In this document: positions 1 through 7,810 of the stretch, one piece after another
Layout: each line of letters begins with the position of its first letter
How positions within the stretch are numbered: position 1 is the first letter of the stretch
Source of the DNA: JABHHG01 sp964419445
Lineage (GTDB): Bacteria; Fidelibacterota; Marinisomatia; SCGC-AAA003-L08; D37C17
Direction: 5' to 3'
Length of the DNA: 20,535 bases
NCBI GenBank assembly: GCA_964419445.1
Contig: CAYQPE010000024.1
Location: 1-20,535 of the forward strand
Translations under genes and position numbers: made by a program
The notes under the pieces: generated by a model
Databases searched by the model: none
What the model was told of the DNA's origin: nothing
The model's input: only the letters and a program-made list of their open reading frames with translations

Positions 1-707
1 TCTTTTCGTTTTGTTTCATTTGAATTATTAAAAAGCCCAATCAATTTATATTTTAAAAATCCATGTGTTCGTCCCACCTCTTGGGGATCTACTATTTCAA
101 ATCGCCTATCACCCATTTCAACTATATTACCATCTTGCACCAAAAGAGTAATTAATGAAGTCCATTCTTTATCTACATCAAAATTGATTTCCATTCCTTT
201 ATATGGTACAGTAAACGAAGGAATATTGTCCATATTCCCCGTAAATGCAGGATAAATACGTTGATCCTTTTCAGGCTCATAAACATGCCCTTTAATATAT
301 TTACCATGTTTAGGGAAATCCATCTTCTCCTGATTTACATAAACATCTCCACGCTTAATAGTAACTTCATCACCAGCAATGCCTATACATCGTTTTACAT
401 ATTTTTGAAAAGGGTCTCGTGGAAATTCAAATATAGTAACATCTCCATTCCTTACAGGTTTATATTTGGGTAGCCTAAACCATGGTAAATCTACACCAAT
501 ACGTGTATATGGAATTCCAATCCATGTTGGAGTTCTCATTCCATAAACGAATTTATTTCCAATTAGCATATCACCCACAAGGATTTCATTTTCCATAGAA
601 CCTGTAGGGACTACATAAATTTCTACTAAAGTTGCTTTAACCGTAAATGCAACGACTATAAGTACAAAAAGTACTCTAATTTCTTCTAATATATTTTTCT
701 TTTTCAT
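1..707 (-). CDS. lepB: Signal peptidase I, partial (C-terminus beyond left edge)
   Basis: Membrane-anchored serine/lysine protease that removes signal peptides from exported preproteins on the outer face of the inner membrane. The frame is open from ATG at 707-705 to position 1, giving about 235 residues. A hydrophobic segment at residues 12-27 is the N-terminal anchor. The motif PTGSME places the nucleophile at Ser37, and RDPFQKYVKRCIGIAGDE places the general-base Lys at 105; both match the E. coli SPase I boxes. The conserved GDNxxxSxDSR box is not reached before the window ends, so the gene continues leftwards. Only 3 bp separate the start from the ggt stop, and no clear Shine-Dalgarno is seen, suggesting translation coupled to ggt as the last visible gene of the long minus-strand run. 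Family assignment is firm; completeness cannot be judged. Confidence 0.93.
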   Translation of the reverse strand, partial: MKKKNILEEIRVLFVLIVVAFTVKATLVEIYVVPTGSMENEILVGDMLIGNKFVYGMRTPTWIGIPYTRIGVDLPWFRLPKYKPVRNGDVTIFEFPRDPFQKYVKRCIGIAGDEVTIKRGDVYVNQEKMDFPKHGKYIKGHVYEPEKDQRIYPAFTGNMDNIPSFTVPYKGMEINFDVDKEWTSLITLLVQDGNIVEMGDRRFEIVDPQEVGRTHGFLKYKLIGLFNNSNETKRK

Positions 708-710
708 TTA

Positions 711-2435
711 TTAAAAACCAATTGCACTTGCACCTTTTCTACTATCAGCACTACCAAAAATTAAATCTCCATTTACTTGAATAGAATTGGCTTCTCCAAT
801 ACTGCCTCTAAATTTATACTCATGACCTCTACGTTGAAGCGCATCAATTGTTTCCAGTGAAAATCCTTGAGATTCAAATTGTATTACATCTGGGAGCCAT
901 TGATGGTGAAATCGAGGTGATTCTACAGCATCTTCAATATTCATATTAAAATCAATAACATTCATAATTACTTGGGCTGTAGTGGTTATAATTGTCGACC
1001 CACCAGGTGAACCAACTACCAGAGCTAAATTACCTTCATCATCTTCTACAATTGTTGGCGACATAGAACTAAGCATTCGTTTGTTAGGTTCAATTGCATT
1101 TGCAGAATTTCCAACTAATCCATACTTGTTAGGTTCTCCAGGTTTTGATGAAAAATCATCCATCTCATTATTAAGAAGAAATCCTGCACCATCTACAACA
1201 ATTCCATTCCCAAACCATCCATTAACTGTAGTTGTTACACTCACTGCATTTCCCCATTTATCCACCACAGAATAGTGGGTAGTTTCTTCTGATTCATTAT
1301 ATTGAAATGGAATATCACCGTGTGAAACATCACTACTCAAACTGGCATTTAATGAATCAATAGTTTGCCATCTCTCTTGTGCATATTCATCTGATGATAA
1401 TTTTTCCAAAGGTACGGGTACAAAGTCCATGTCACCTAAAAACTCAGCTCTATCAGCATAAACTCTGCGTTCAGCTTCAGTGACATAATGTATATGCTGT
1501 GCACTGTGAAAATTCAATTCACTTAAATTTATATTTTCTAGCTGATTTAATATTCCAGCAATAGAAATTCCCCCAGATGAAGCAGGTGGCATCGAATACA
1601 CAGAATGATTACGATATTTAAATTCTATGGGTTCTCTCTCAATAGCTTTGTATTGCTGTAAATCCTCTTTTGAAATTAATCCGTTAGTTCTATTCATACA
1701 ATCAATGATATATTCGGATGTTTTACCTTCATAAAACTCTTTCCAACCTTTACGTGCAATTCTTTTTAAGGTAAGTCCTAAATCTTGTTGGATAAACCGC
1801 TCACCAAATTCAAACGGTTCTCCGTTTTCTTTAGTAAAAATTTTTGCAGTTTCAGGATCATTAGATAGGAAATTATTGTAATAAGGAGAATTAAAGTAGC
1901 TGAAATTTAAAATATCTAAGTTAAACCCTTTAAGTGCTAATCGTGATGCAGGATACACTAAGTTTTTCCATTGTGTTGACCCATATTGTTCATGTGCTAA
2001 TCCAAATCCAGCAACTGATCCCGGAACACCAGCGGCCCATGATGTTGACCAACTCTTACCAGGAATCACATTTAAGGAATCGTCTAAAAACATATCTCTA
2101 TATGCTTTCGTTGGTGCTGTTTCTCTAAAATCGATAGTTGTAACGGTACCATCGGCTAAACGGATAACCATAAATCCACCACCACCAATATTTCCTGCAC
2201 CTGGATGAACCACTGCTAATGCAAATCCTGTTGCAATTGCAGCATCAATAGCATTTCCACCACTCTTTAATATATCTATCCCTACTTGGCTAGCTAAGGA
2301 GTTAGATGAAACCACCATACCATTTTTACCTACCGCATCAGGAAATCTACCAAATATGAAACTGGAAAGCGTAATAACAGTAATCGTAAACAAAATCGCT
2401 TTTTGTCTAATTTTATGTTGAATAAAATCTATCAT
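711..2435 (-). CDS. ggt: Gamma-glutamyltransferase (glutathione hydrolase) proenzyme
   Basis: Cleaves or transfers the gamma-glutamyl group of glutathione and related compounds, normally in the periplasm after autocatalytic splitting into large and small subunits. The 574-residue product has the family length. A hydrophobic stretch at residues 13-28 looks like a signal peptide or anchor, though no clean cleavage site is obvious. The autocleavage/nucleophile Thr is at 385 in ETTHYSVVD, followed by NNEMDDFS (422-429), the oxyanion-region SSMSPT (456-461) and GSPGGS (475-480); RETAP (104-108) holds the substrate-binding Arg. Upstream AGGAAG lies 3 bases before the ATG and supports the start. It is separated from rnhB by 90 bp, the largest gap in the run, which contains a small hairpin. 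All key catalytic residues are present, so an active enzyme is expected. Confidence 0.96.
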   Translation of the reverse strand: MIDFIQHKIRQKAILFTITVITLSSFIFGRFPDAVGKNGMVVSSNSLASQVGIDILKSGGNAIDAAIATGFALAVVHPGAGNIGGGGFMVIRLADGTVTTIDFRETAPTKAYRDMFLDDSLNVIPGKSWSTSWAAGVPGSVAGFGLAHEQYGSTQWKNLVYPASRLALKGFNLDILNFSYFNSPYYNNFLSNDPETAKIFTKENGEPFEFGERFIQQDLGLTLKRIARKGWKEFYEGKTSEYIIDCMNRTNGLISKEDLQQYKAIEREPIEFKYRNHSVYSMPPASSGGISIAGILNQLENINLSELNFHSAQHIHYVTEAERRVYADRAEFLGDMDFVPVPLEKLSSDEYAQERWQTIDSLNASLSSDVSHGDIPFQYNESEETTHYSVVDKWGNAVSVTTTVNGWFGNGIVVDGAGFLLNNEMDDFSSKPGEPNKYGLVGNSANAIEPNKRMLSSMSPTIVEDDEGNLALVVGSPGGSTIITTTAQVIMNVIDFNMNIEDAVESPRFHHQWLPDVIQFESQGFSLETIDALQRRGHEYKFRGSIGEANSIQVNGDLIFGSADSRKGASAIGF

Positions 2436-2460
2436 AATCTTCCTATAATCTTAAAGTTTG

Positions 2461-2484
2461 CGCTTCGAGGGCATTTTCAAAGCG
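2461..2484 (-). other. Small inverted repeat between rnhB::yraN and ggt
   Basis: In the 90-bp gap, CGCTTTGA and TCGAAGCG (minus-strand sense) can pair as an 8-bp stem with one G-U pair around an 8-base loop. No U-tract follows, so it does not look like a standard intrinsic terminator. It lies 25 bases upstream of the ggt ATG and could be an mRNA-processing or stability element in the leader. A chance origin is possible. Confidence 0.25.
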
Positions 2485-2525
2485 TGTAATTTAATGGTTT
2501 AATTTACTGCAACCATCCAATTTTA

Positions 2526-3506
2526 TTAATACTGTGACATACCATTTTTGATGATATTTATGTGTGGCTTACCTCCACCAATTATCACTTCCGCAACATC
2601 AATTCTTAATTCCTTTTTTATATTATACTCATCCATATAATATTGGATCGTATTTGAAAATCGCTTACATTTATTGTCATCAATTCGCAATTTAGGTTCT
2701 CCCCACCCTCGGCCTTTTAATTGAGTTTTTACCTCTACAAATACAATGAATTGTTCATCTTCTACAATTATATCAATTTCACCAATTCGAGGAACAGCAT
2801 AATTCATGTTTAAAATTTTGTAATTACTTTTTACATATTCGGATGCCACCAGCTGCTCACCTAATGTTCCTAAATATTGCTTATCTGCTATTGATTTCAT
2901 TGTAGGAAGAAAATTTTTGATGGGCTTAAATGATTTTCGATGTATTGGTGTTGCTAAATTTTGTTCAATTTCTTCCATATGACCTTTTGAAGCATAGCCC
3001 TTATGACCTGAAAATTTAAATTTTGGAAAAATTAATGCATAATTACGCATCATTCTATCTCGCGTTACTTTTGCAATTATTGATGCAGCTGCAATACTCA
3101 GCGATTTGCTATCACCTTTTATAATATTTTCTTGTTCAAAATGTGGAATGTCAGCTCTTAGTCCATCAACAAGTAGTAAATCTGGTTTTTTTGAAAGACT
3201 TCCAATAGCTTTCCTCATTGCCTTAAATGTTGCTTGGAGAATATTTATTTCATCAATTTCATTTTCATGGACGATACCAACCCCAATAGATAGAGCAGCA
3301 TTATAAATTTCATCAAACAACACTTCCCTTTTCTTTTCTGAAATCTTTTTTGAATCCGTAACCTGAGGTAATTTGACATCTTTAGGGAGTATAACCGCCG
3401 CCGCAACTACAGGGCCAGCAAGAGGGCCTCTCCCTGCTTCATCAATTCCAGCAATTAATTCTATTCCTCTGGACCAATATTTTTGTTCAAATGATAAAAG
3501 ATTCAT
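2526..3506 (-). CDS. rnhB: Ribonuclease HII fused to a YraN/UPF0102 endonuclease-like domain
   Basis: Residues 1 to about 200 are RNase HII, which nicks RNA-DNA hybrids 5' of embedded ribonucleotides and starts ribonucleotide excision repair. GIDEAGRGPLAGP carries Asp22 and Glu23, LLVDG carries Asp114, and GDSKS carries Asp132, the expected four acidic residues. Residues about 208-326 match the YraN/UPF0102 family, which has a restriction-endonuclease-like fold: YLGTLGE (Glu217), GEIDII (Asp245) and FVEVKT (Glu258, Lys260) give a PD-(D/E)XK-style set. Separate RNase HII proteins are about 200 residues and YraN about 120, so the 326-residue protein is a full-length fusion with no stop or frameshift between the parts. 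The two genes are frequent neighbours in other bacteria, which fits a simple fusion. It lies 1 bp from the glpD-like start. RNase HII activity is secure; the role of the YraN part is not established. Confidence 0.95.
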   Translation of the reverse strand: MNLLSFEQKYWSRGIELIAGIDEAGRGPLAGPVVAAAVILPKDVKLPQVTDSKKISEKKREVLFDEIYNAALSIGVGIVHENEIDEINILQATFKAMRKAIGSLSKKPDLLLVDGLRADIPHFEQENIIKGDSKSLSIAAASIIAKVTRDRMMRNYALIFPKFKFSGHKGYASKGHMEEIEQNLATPIHRKSFKPIKNFLPTMKSIADKQYLGTLGEQLVASEYVKSNYKILNMNYAVPRIGEIDIIVEDEQFIVFVEVKTQLKGRGWGEPKLRIDDNKCKRFSNTIQYYMDEYNIKKELRIDVAEVIIGGGKPHINIIKNGMSQY

Positions 3507-3507
3507 A

Positions 3508-4572
3508 CTAATTTATATATTCACAAACCTTTTTACCCAATTGCCGTGATGTAGTCCATTTCCCCCCAAACACGGTAATTAGTTTATCATTACGTTCAAA
3601 CTCATATTCCCTGGTGGTTTGTGAGGGGGAATCATTTGTTTTAATAAGTGGTCGAACTCCTGCAAATGTTTCCACTATATCAAAATGCTGTATAGGATGT
3701 TGGAAATAATGATTATATGCATTAATTAAATATTCAATTTCAGCTGATGATGCCTGTATTGGGTCCTCTATGGACTGTTCTACTTCTGTAGTTCCAATAA
3801 GAATTTTTCCTTTATAGGGTAATACAAAGAATATTCTATCTTCATGAGGTACTTCTAACAAATATCCATGAGGAATATTTCCTTCAATTACTATATGTGA
3901 ACCTCTGATTAAATCTAAAGAAATTTTGGACTTTATATTACTCGTTCGTAATAATTTTTCAGCCCACGGTCCTCCAATATTGATAATCCTATCAAAAGTA
4001 AATTCTTCATTGTCCGTTTTGATTGTCCCATCAGTTGTTAAATTAAATACTTCGGTATTTTCATAAATTTTTACACCCATATTTTTTACTGACTCTGCGG
4101 CCCATAAACCTAAAGCAAGGTCATCCATTTGACCATCAATAAATGAAAATCCCTTTAATAAATTATGGGTTTTTAAACTTGGACACTGTTTAATTACCTG
4201 ATTTTTAGAATATGATTTTGCTTTACCTAATTTCATTTTTCCTGATAATAAGTTATACGCTTTTAATCCAAGACTATACATCCATGTTGGTCTCCGTGTA
4301 TCTGTATAAATTGGAATATAAATCTGTATTGGATGTGCGTACTTCGGTGCATTATCTATCCACCATTTCCGTTCATGTAGGCCTTCATACACAAGTCTAA
4401 ATTCATAGTTTTCTAAATATCTAAGACCACCATGTAATAATTTTGTAGATGCAGATGATGTTTGAGACATTATTGTGTTTTTCTCAAAAACTGAGACATT
4501 ATGACCGTCCTCAGCTAAAGCCCATGCTGACATTATTCCATTAATTCCACCACCTATGACAGCAATTTCCAT
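3508..4572 (-). CDS. glpD: FAD-dependent glycerol-3-phosphate dehydrogenase, short GlpD-like
   Basis: Predicted membrane-associated flavoenzyme that oxidises glycerol 3-phosphate to dihydroxyacetone phosphate and passes electrons to quinone. The 354 residues start with a dinucleotide-binding fold (IGGGING, 6-12, then acidic E30), followed by the GlpD signature SSASTKLLHGGLRYLE (39-54), GGPW (200-203), RGSHIV (223-228), TFAGVRPL (302-309) and GGKWTT (336-341). E. coli GlpD is about 500 residues; here the protein stops soon after GGKWTT, so the C-terminal helical cap domain is absent. The frame ends cleanly one base before rnhB, and I see no sign of a frameshift-split tail, so this appears to be a naturally short form. 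It is 12 bp downstream of mce. A related FAD oxidoreductase with another 2-hydroxy substrate is possible, but the motif set favours glycerol 3-phosphate. Confidence 0.8.
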   Translation of the reverse strand: MEIAVIGGGINGIMSAWALAEDGHNVSVFEKNTIMSQTSSASTKLLHGGLRYLENYEFRLVYEGLHERKWWIDNAPKYAHPIQIYIPIYTDTRRPTWMYSLGLKAYNLLSGKMKLGKAKSYSKNQVIKQCPSLKTHNLLKGFSFIDGQMDDLALGLWAAESVKNMGVKIYENTEVFNLTTDGTIKTDNEEFTFDRIINIGGPWAEKLLRTSNIKSKISLDLIRGSHIVIEGNIPHGYLLEVPHEDRIFFVLPYKGKILIGTTEVEQSIEDPIQASSAEIEYLINAYNHYFQHPIQHFDIVETFAGVRPLIKTNDSPSQTTREYEFERNDKLITVFGGKWTTSRQLGKKVCEYIN

Positions 4573-4584
4573 GAATTTGTTAAA

Positions 4585-5010
4585 CTATTCTGGGGATTGG
4601 CACAATTCTACAAGGACCCCATGAGTTGATTTTGGATGTAAAAATGCAATGAGTAACCCCTCAGCTCCAATTCGAGGAGATTCATCAATTAATTGAATAT
4701 CATTTAACTTCAAATATTTCAATGCTTCATGCAGTTTATCAACTTTAAAGGCAATGTGATGAATTCCCTCTCCTCGTTTTTTTAAAAAATTGGAAATTGG
4801 GGAATCCGAAGAGAATGCATCTAAAAGTTCTACTTTACCATTTCCCGTATCAAAAATATCCGTTGTTACTTTTTGGTCAATAATTTCTTCTCGAGAAGTA
4901 TTCTCAATTCCTAAAAGATTACCGAATAGATATGCTGAATCATCCAAGCTATTTACTGCTATTGCCACATGCTCAATTCCTAGCACTTTAAATGGTAAAT
5001 TATTCATCAA
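4585..5010 (-). CDS. mce: Methylmalonyl-CoA epimerase
   Basis: Interconverts (2S)- and (2R)-methylmalonyl-CoA in the cytoplasm, linking propionyl-CoA carboxylation to the B12-dependent mutase and succinyl-CoA. The 141-residue protein consists of two VOC (glyoxalase-like) repeats. Likely metal ligands are His14 (IEHVAIAV), Glu61 (KVELLDA), His85 (GIHHIAF) and Glu135 (VLVELCQ); FLHPKSTHGVLVEL is the typical C-terminal signature. The start overlaps the end of rimO by 11 bp, which implies translational coupling. The mutase chaperone meaB is six genes upstream in the same run, while the mutase and carboxylase are not in the window. Other VOC enzymes are possible in principle, but length, motifs and the meaB context support this call. 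Confidence 0.92.
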   Translation of the reverse strand: MMNNLPFKVLGIEHVAIAVNSLDDSAYLFGNLLGIENTSREEIIDQKVTTDIFDTGNGKVELLDAFSSDSPISNFLKKRGEGIHHIAFKVDKLHEALKYLKLNDIQLIDESPRIGAEGLLIAFLHPKSTHGVLVELCQSPE

Positions 5011-6301
5011 TTACCTCTGCATATAGATCATATTCAAATGCTTTGGTGTATTTTACATTATAAAATTCACCCTCTTTACATTTACTATTTATTCGAACAT
5101 AATTATCAATTTCAGGTGCATCTCTAAACGATCTAGAAATTGCCCAACCATCATCAGTCATTTTATCTACAATTACTTTATCTGTTAATCCAATGAGGGA
5201 TTCATTCTTTTGTAAGTTTATTTGTTGTTGTGCTAACATCACAGCATCAAGACGCTCTTCTTTTACTTTTCGTGGGATATTATCATCCATTTCAGCAGCG
5301 GCATATGTACCATCTTCTTCTGAGTATGTAAACACACCCAATCTATCGAATTGTACTTCTTCAATAAAATCCATGAGTTGCTGAAAATCATCATCCGTTT
5401 CTCCAGGAAACCCAACAATAATAGAAGTTCGAATAGCAATTTCAGGTTGAGCATCTCTTAAAGCTGAAATTCTTTTTTTAATGCCCTCAGATTTCAATCC
5501 TCTTCGCATGAGTTTTAACATTCTATCAGAACCATGTTGCACAGGCATATCAATATATGGCACTACCTTTTTAAACTTGGAATATGCCTCAATCAATTCA
5601 CGATGAAGATGTGCAGGATGAGCATAATGAAGACGAATCCATTCTAAATCATCTATTTTATCCAATTCAAACATTAATTCATGGAGTGATGACTTGGGAT
5701 TTAAATCCCAGCCATAAGAAGTAGAATCCTGAGCAATTACCAATAATTCTTTTACACCTTGTTTCGCCAATCGTTTTGCTTCCATCAAATTCCACTGAAC
5801 GGGTTGACTTTGTTGCAAGCCTCTCATAAGTGGGATTGAACAAAATGTGCATCCATTATCACATCCTTCAGCAATTTTCAAATATGCATAATGATTAGGT
5901 GTCAAAAGAGAGCGTTGAAAATCAGGATCACTTTTAGAATAATCTTTCCCTGTGATATATGAAATTATGTCTTGATGGTTTGTCGTGCCAAAAAATTCAT
6001 CCACTTCAGGAAGTTCTGACCTTAACTCAGTTCCAAAACGTTCCGAAAAACATCCCATTACAACTAAAGATTCAATATCACCTGCAGATTTCAATTTGCC
6101 TGCTTCAAGTATGGTATCGATTCCTTCTTCTCTAGCCTTGTCTAAAAACCCACATGTATTGACAATTACCACATCAGATTCCTGTGGATTGTCAACAAAG
6201 GTATATGCCTCTTGCTTTAGTCCACCAACTAAAAACTCTGAATCTACAAGATTTTTAGAACACCCTAAGCTAATTAATGAAATTTTCTTTTTATTACTCA
6301 T
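5000..6301 (-). CDS. rimO: Ribosomal protein S12 methylthiotransferase RimO
   Basis: Radical-SAM enzyme that methylthiolates the conserved Asp of ribosomal protein S12. The 433 residues show the expected order: an N-terminal MTTase domain with three Cys for the auxiliary [4Fe-4S] cluster (Cys14 in SLGCSKNLVDSE, Cys50, Cys84 in VMGCFSERF), the radical-SAM CxxxCxxC (Cys147, Cys151, Cys154 in EGCDNGCTFCSIP), and a C-terminal TRAM domain from about residue 370. The SLGCSKNLVDSE start and IPLMRG after the radical-SAM motif distinguish RimO from the tRNA enzyme MiaB. The ATG overlaps the ftsY stop by 8 bp, and its own 3' end overlaps mce by 11 bp. All six cluster ligands are intact, so an active enzyme is expected. 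Confidence 0.96.
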   Translation of the reverse strand: MSNKKKISLISLGCSKNLVDSEFLVGGLKQEAYTFVDNPQESDVVIVNTCGFLDKAREEGIDTILEAGKLKSAGDIESLVVMGCFSERFGTELRSELPEVDEFFGTTNHQDIISYITGKDYSKSDPDFQRSLLTPNHYAYLKIAEGCDNGCTFCSIPLMRGLQQSQPVQWNLMEAKRLAKQGVKELLVIAQDSTSYGWDLNPKSSLHELMFELDKIDDLEWIRLHYAHPAHLHRELIEAYSKFKKVVPYIDMPVQHGSDRMLKLMRRGLKSEGIKKRISALRDAQPEIAIRTSIIVGFPGETDDDFQQLMDFIEEVQFDRLGVFTYSEEDGTYAAAEMDDNIPRKVKEERLDAVMLAQQQINLQKNESLIGLTDKVIVDKMTDDGWAISRSFRDAPEIDNYVRINSKCKEGEFYNVKYTKAFEYDLYAEVIDE

Positions 6302-7193
6302 GAATTTCTTCTTCTATACCGATTAATCCCTTTAAATAGTTTTCATATTGAAATGGAATTAAATCGTCAACTTGTTCGCCAACTCCCATATAATAGATGG
6401 GTAAATTTAGCTCTAACATAATAGGAACCGCAATCCCACCTCGTGCAGTTCCGTCCATCTTGGTCAGTATTATACCATCAATCGGAATATATTTACTAAA
6501 CTCTTTCACTTGGGAGATGCCATTTTGACCTGTATTTGCATCGATGGTTATTAAAACTGAAATTTCATCGGTTAACTTATTTATTACTCGATTAATTTTC
6601 TCCAACTCTTGCATTAAGTTAGGCGACGTATGTAATCGACCAGCTGTATCTACAATTACCCTGTCCATATCTTTTGTTAGCCCTGAGTTTACTCCATCAT
6701 AAGCAATAGCTGCTGGATCTGAAGTACCTTCATTGGCAACTAAGTTTAATTTCAACTTATTGGACCATTCTCTAATTTGCTGTACTGCTGCCGCACGGTA
6801 TGTATCTGCAGCAACAAGGGTAACAGTCTCACCCATCTGTGAAAAATGTCCTGCAAGTTTTGCAGAGGAAGTGGTTTTTCCAGTGCCATTTATGCCCACC
6901 AAAATGATTACTTTTTTTAATGGACATTGTTCTGCTTTTCCATCTAATTTTTCATGCATTACAGAAATAAATCTGTCTTCCCATGAATGACTGTCCTTTA
7001 GTTTATTTTCTAATTCTTTAATTACAGAGTCAACGACTTCCCATCCTAAATCGGCTTGGATTAAATTTTCCTCTAACATTTCTAAATCATCACTAGTAAG
7101 GTAGGATTTACCTGTTAACGTAGAAAATGAATTGGAGATTCTTTTTCGAGTCTTTGAAAGGCCTGCAAAAGTTTTTTTGAATATTGAAAACAT
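6294..7193 (-). CDS. ftsY: Signal recognition particle receptor FtsY
   Basis: SRP-type GTPase that docks ribosome-nascent chain-SRP complexes at the membrane for SecYEG insertion. The 299 residues consist of the N domain (about 1-85) and the G domain, with G1 GINGTGKT (100-107), ADTYRAAA (129-136), G3 DTAGR (182-186), G4 TKMD (244-247) followed by GTARGG, and the closing GVGEQVDDL (270-278). The GQNG motif (222-225) and the DTYRAAAVQQ insertion-box sequence fit FtsY rather than Ffh. The long acidic A domain of E. coli FtsY is absent and there is no M domain; only a basic N-terminal helix (KKTFAGLSKTRKR) remains as membrane contact, as in many short bacterial forms. The start shares one base with the pgsA stop (TAATG), and the end overlaps rimO by 8 bp. 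It sits in a cluster with tatC and lepB, other export components. Confidence 0.97.
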   Translation of the reverse strand: MFSIFKKTFAGLSKTRKRISNSFSTLTGKSYLTSDDLEMLEENLIQADLGWEVVDSVIKELENKLKDSHSWEDRFISVMHEKLDGKAEQCPLKKVIILVGINGTGKTTSSAKLAGHFSQMGETVTLVAADTYRAAAVQQIREWSNKLKLNLVANEGTSDPAAIAYDGVNSGLTKDMDRVIVDTAGRLHTSPNLMQELEKINRVINKLTDEISVLITIDANTGQNGISQVKEFSKYIPIDGIILTKMDGTARGGIAVPIMLELNLPIYYMGVGEQVDDLIPFQYENYLKGLIGIEEEIHE

Positions 7194-7810
7194 TAAACGT
7201 CTATTTCCTTAAAATATCTATGATATCTATTGGCATATTGCCACGTACTTACTGCCATAAGAAGCAATGAAATGGCATACAATGTCCACTTTACTATATC
7301 TGGAGATGGAAAAATAAATGTAGCCATCATCAACGCTGATATGCCTATAAACCACTTGCCTGTCCAGTTCGATTGAAACACTTCTTCTTGCATATTTATT
7401 AGATAAACACCAATAATTATTAAATATACATCACGGATGGAAAGGAGTAAAAAATATAACAAAAATGGGAATTTAAACTCAAATATTAAAAATGTTAGAA
7501 CGACCATCAAACAAATTTTATCGGCTACAGGATCAATTACTTTACCAAAATTTGTAATTTCGTTAGCTTTTCTTGCAACATAGCCATCTAGAAAATCTGT
7601 CAGTACAATAAGAAGGATTATCCCCAAAACATAAAACGACCATTTTTGAGTTTCAATAGAAAAAAAGTTTAAAATGTAAACTAAAGGGAATGCCAATAAA
7701 ATTCTACTAATACTAATAGAATTTGCCAAGGTCATAATTCTATCTTGACGAGTTGACAACCGCTTTTTCTTTATTCGTTTTCTTCTCTTAAATTTGAACC
7801 GTCTTCTCAT
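7193..7810 (-). CDS. pgsA: CDP-alcohol phosphatidyltransferase, probable phosphatidylglycerophosphate synthase
   Basis: Inner-membrane enzyme predicted to transfer the phosphatidyl group from CDP-diacylglycerol to glycerol 3-phosphate, the committed step to phosphatidylglycerol. The full family motif D-x2-DG-x2-AR-x8-G-x3-D-x3-D is present: Asp72, Asp75, Gly76, Ala79, Arg80, Gly89, Asp93, Asp97. The rest is hydrophobic, with several membrane segments. The first 25 residues are strikingly basic (RRRFKFKRRKRIKKKR). Starting at Met1 makes the gene abut the upstream synthase exactly (TAA then ATG); an alternative start at Met26 (7735) would give the canonical short N-terminus but leave a 75-bp gap. 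Neither has a strong Shine-Dalgarno. The substrate alcohol cannot be fixed from sequence alone, and a related CDP-alcohol transferase remains possible. Confidence 0.88.
   Translation of the reverse strand: MRRRFKFKRRKRIKKKRLSTRQDRIMTLANSISISRILLAFPLVYILNFFSIETQKWSFYVLGIILLIVLTDFLDGYVARKANEITNFGKVIDPVADKICLMVVLTFLIFEFKFPFLLYFLLLSIRDVYLIIIGVYLINMQEEVFQSNWTGKWFIGISALMMATFIFPSPDIVKWTLYAISLLLMAVSTWQYANRYHRYFKEIDV

Noticed and set aside
121..360. Long spacer between the Lys box and the missing GDN box of lepB considered as an insertion
   Set aside because: The distance after Lys105 to the window edge (about 130 residues) is comparable with E. coli-type signal peptidases, and the sequence is cut before the box, so no abnormality can be claimed.
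982..1275. Plus-strand open frame of 97 codons opposite ggt
   Set aside because: It lies inside the strongly conserved small-subunit coding region of ggt on the other strand, has low-complexity composition typical of an antisense shadow, and no ribosome-binding site.
5985..6326. Plus-strand open frame of 113 codons opposite rimO
   Set aside because: Antisense to the conserved N-terminal domain of rimO with all cluster cysteines; no recognisable motif, no ribosome-binding site and no room for a promoter of its own.
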